56,771 bases of DNA from Pezizomycotina sp. ARF18 (lineage: Eukaryota > Ascomycota). Within the stretch, counting starts at the first letter, position 1, and the number at the start of each line of letters is the position of its first letter. A program made the position numbers and the translations under genes. Of the stretch, positions 55,070 through 56,771 are shown piece by piece. The notes beneath the pieces were generated by a model. It ran no database searches, had not been told where the DNA came from, and saw only the letters and a list, made by a program, of their open reading frames with translations. The stretch lies in assembly GCA_002224055.1 (NCBI GenBank), contig AZLU01000255.1:1-56771 (forward strand), read 5' to 3'.

Positions 55070-56771
55070 AAAAAATAAAAATAAAAATAAAAAAATTTAA
55101 AGGTAGTCCTTCAAAGGTCGCGTTTTGAGAATAAAAGGGTCCTAAATTGAAAGTAGCGCTAAGCATCTTTTAGCATTGTAATACCGCAAATAATTTAACC
55201 CATATTGACCACCCGCTGGCAGGGTATTTAGCGTTGAGACGCTTAGCGTTACTTGGCGTATGACACCTCGAAAAATAGTATATGTAGCTTAAATGTTAAA
55301 TAAGAGTAGTCTTATTCCCTCTTTTTTTTAAGTTTTAACTTAACTTTTAATTAAATCTAGTTATCTATCTATCTTCTTTTATATTCTTAATAAACTATAA
55401 AAAAACTTAATAAATTAAAAAAAATTTTTTTTTTAATTTTTTTAAAGTATTTAGATAGTAGTTATCTACTTAACATTTTTTAAAAAAATAGTTACCTACC
55501 TAACTATCTAATTACTTATCTACTATTTATATATCTTAATAAACTTTTTATTAATTAATTAATTAATTAATTAGATAGTAGTTACTTACTTAGCTATATA
55601 TTTAGCTACCTACCTAATTATCTACTTATTAATTAATAAATACTTATTAAATTTATTATCTATTATTAATAAAAAAATATTAACTTTTATTAAAAGAAAA
55701 AGAAGTTCTATCGTATAATAGAAACGGTAGCGTGTCTTCTATACCTTTGGGCGCCTTCTAGAAGCTATAGAAGGGCCTGAAGCTATAGACGGAAACTTAA
55801 CATTTACGGAATAAAAAAATATAAAATTATATCTCCGAAGATATAATAACTTTAAAGATATTAAAAATCCTTTAAATCTTCCTAGAAGTTATAAAGTAAT
55901 AGTACTTAAATTTTATAGAATTAACGCGGATTCTATGTAAATAATTAAACTAGGTCTTATATATATAAGTCGCCTCTTATTTTTTAAATTTACTATAGAA
56001 ACTACTATTTTATTATATAATATATAAAAATCTAAGAGCTAACTTAAAGTAATAAAGACCTAAGTTAAATTTAACCGCTAATAATACGCGAACCTTTAAA
56101 AAGAACTAAGTTCTTATACTTTATCCTAGCGCTACTTAAAATCGTTCTCTATGAGCCGTTAATAATAGTAATATAGGAGAAGAAATAGAAGGAATAATAC
56201 CTAATAGGGAGATATTAGTACTTATAAGAACGCTAATAGGGCTTTAATATAGTAGTAGGAGATATACCTTTTTAATATTAACGTTAGATAAAGGGATATT
56301 AGTACTACGTAAGAGATATATTAGTCTTATAAGAACGCTATAGGCTTTAATAATAGTAGTAGAGGATATACTTTTTTAAATATTAACGTTAGATAAGGGA
56401 TATTAGTATTACGTAGGAGATATATTAGTACTTATAAGGACGCTATAGAGCTTTAATATAGCGGTAGAAGTACTTACTAGGTTAATAGAACTTAATAGAA
56501 TTAATAGAACTTAGTAAAATTTAGGAGAAAATTAATATAACGGCGCCTAGTATTATATTATAATTATAATTAGGGAGGGGAGGTAGGGAATCCTATAGAA
56601 AAAGAGGAAAATTAATGGGAGACGCGTTATTTTAATACTTTTTCGCGTTATTCCTAAATAAGATCTAGTATTACTTTCCCTATATAATTTATATATAAAA
56701 TAAATACTAGATCTTCTTATAAAAATATCGTAAAAGGTATTAAAACGACCGTAAATTTAATAAAAATATTA
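55070..56771. repeat. RIP-degraded AT-rich repeat block, right edge
   Basis: Composition changes sharply near 55070, where an A-rich tract begins (aaaaaaaaataaaaataaaa). Beyond it CA and TG are very scarce. Bases 55801-55860 hold one CA and no TG but many TA. A TTAA repeat lies at about 55551-55575. No open frame survives. This is the same RIP signature as the left edge, so the island is flanked by degraded repeats on both sides. Confidence 0.8.
56211..56470. repeat. Tandem repeat, period about 104 bp, about 2.5 copies, within the RIP block
   Basis: gatattagtacttataagaa (56211), gatatattagtcttataaga (about 56314) and gatatattagtacttataag (about 56419) start successive copies. Each is followed by acgct..taggctttaa, and the first two by aacgttagata (56280 and 56385). 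Copies differ by small indels and A/G or C/T changes. Confidence 0.65.

Overview
The window looks like nuclear DNA of a filamentous ascomycete (Pezizomycotina). Both ends are AT-rich blocks almost without CA/TG and crowded with TA, the footprint of repeat-induced point mutation (RIP). Genes between them have short GT..AG introns with CTAAC-type branch sites. The protein families are typical of these fungi: fungal rhodopsin-domain (PTH11-like) receptors, F-box proteins, cutinase, small cysteine-rich secreted proteins, an A1-like aspartyl-protease family member with a membrane anchor, and a GT8 glycosyltransferase. I cannot name the species.

Layout. 1-660: RIP block. 0.66-4.1 kb: transitional DNA with a possible LTR-element end. 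4.2-6.0 kb (-): A1-like protein. 7.8-9.1 kb (+): GT8 enzyme. 9.5-10.7 kb (-): multi-pass membrane protein. 12.8-16.8 kb: several small membrane proteins. 17.1-18.9 kb: two divergent F-box paralogues sharing one promoter. 19.0-19.6 kb: unknown gene. 20.9-21.3 kb: secreted cysteine-rich protein. 21.9-24.0 kb (-): rhodopsin-domain gene with about seven exons. 24-31.4 kb: gene-poor. 31.5-32.2 kb: cutinase. 33.7-35.1 kb (-): second rhodopsin-domain gene. 38.0-38.7 kb (-): third F-box gene. 39.9-41.8 kb: basic, coiled-coil, probably nuclear protein. 45.3-45.9 kb: two tRNA-like genes with inserts in the anticodon arm. 46.0-47.5 kb (-): third rhodopsin-domain gene. 50.6-51.0 kb (-): secreted protein with a CxPGYY/GTYTS/CPGG pattern. 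52.0-52.5 kb (-): small spliced gene. 54.4-55.0 kb (-): basic protein. 55.07 kb to the end: RIP block with a ~104-bp tandem repeat.

Most recognisable genes change frame once to several times. Where I could localise the change it is usually one base missing from a short homopolymer, and the corrected length then closes to whole codons. Consensus errors in a long-read assembly explain this better than mass pseudogenisation, but sequence alone cannot decide. Single open frames therefore understate the genes, and I describe genes across frames. The receptors, F-box proteins, cutinase and secreted proteins suggest an accessory, environment- or host-facing gene set in a repeat-bounded island. I see no evidence of one co-regulated pathway.
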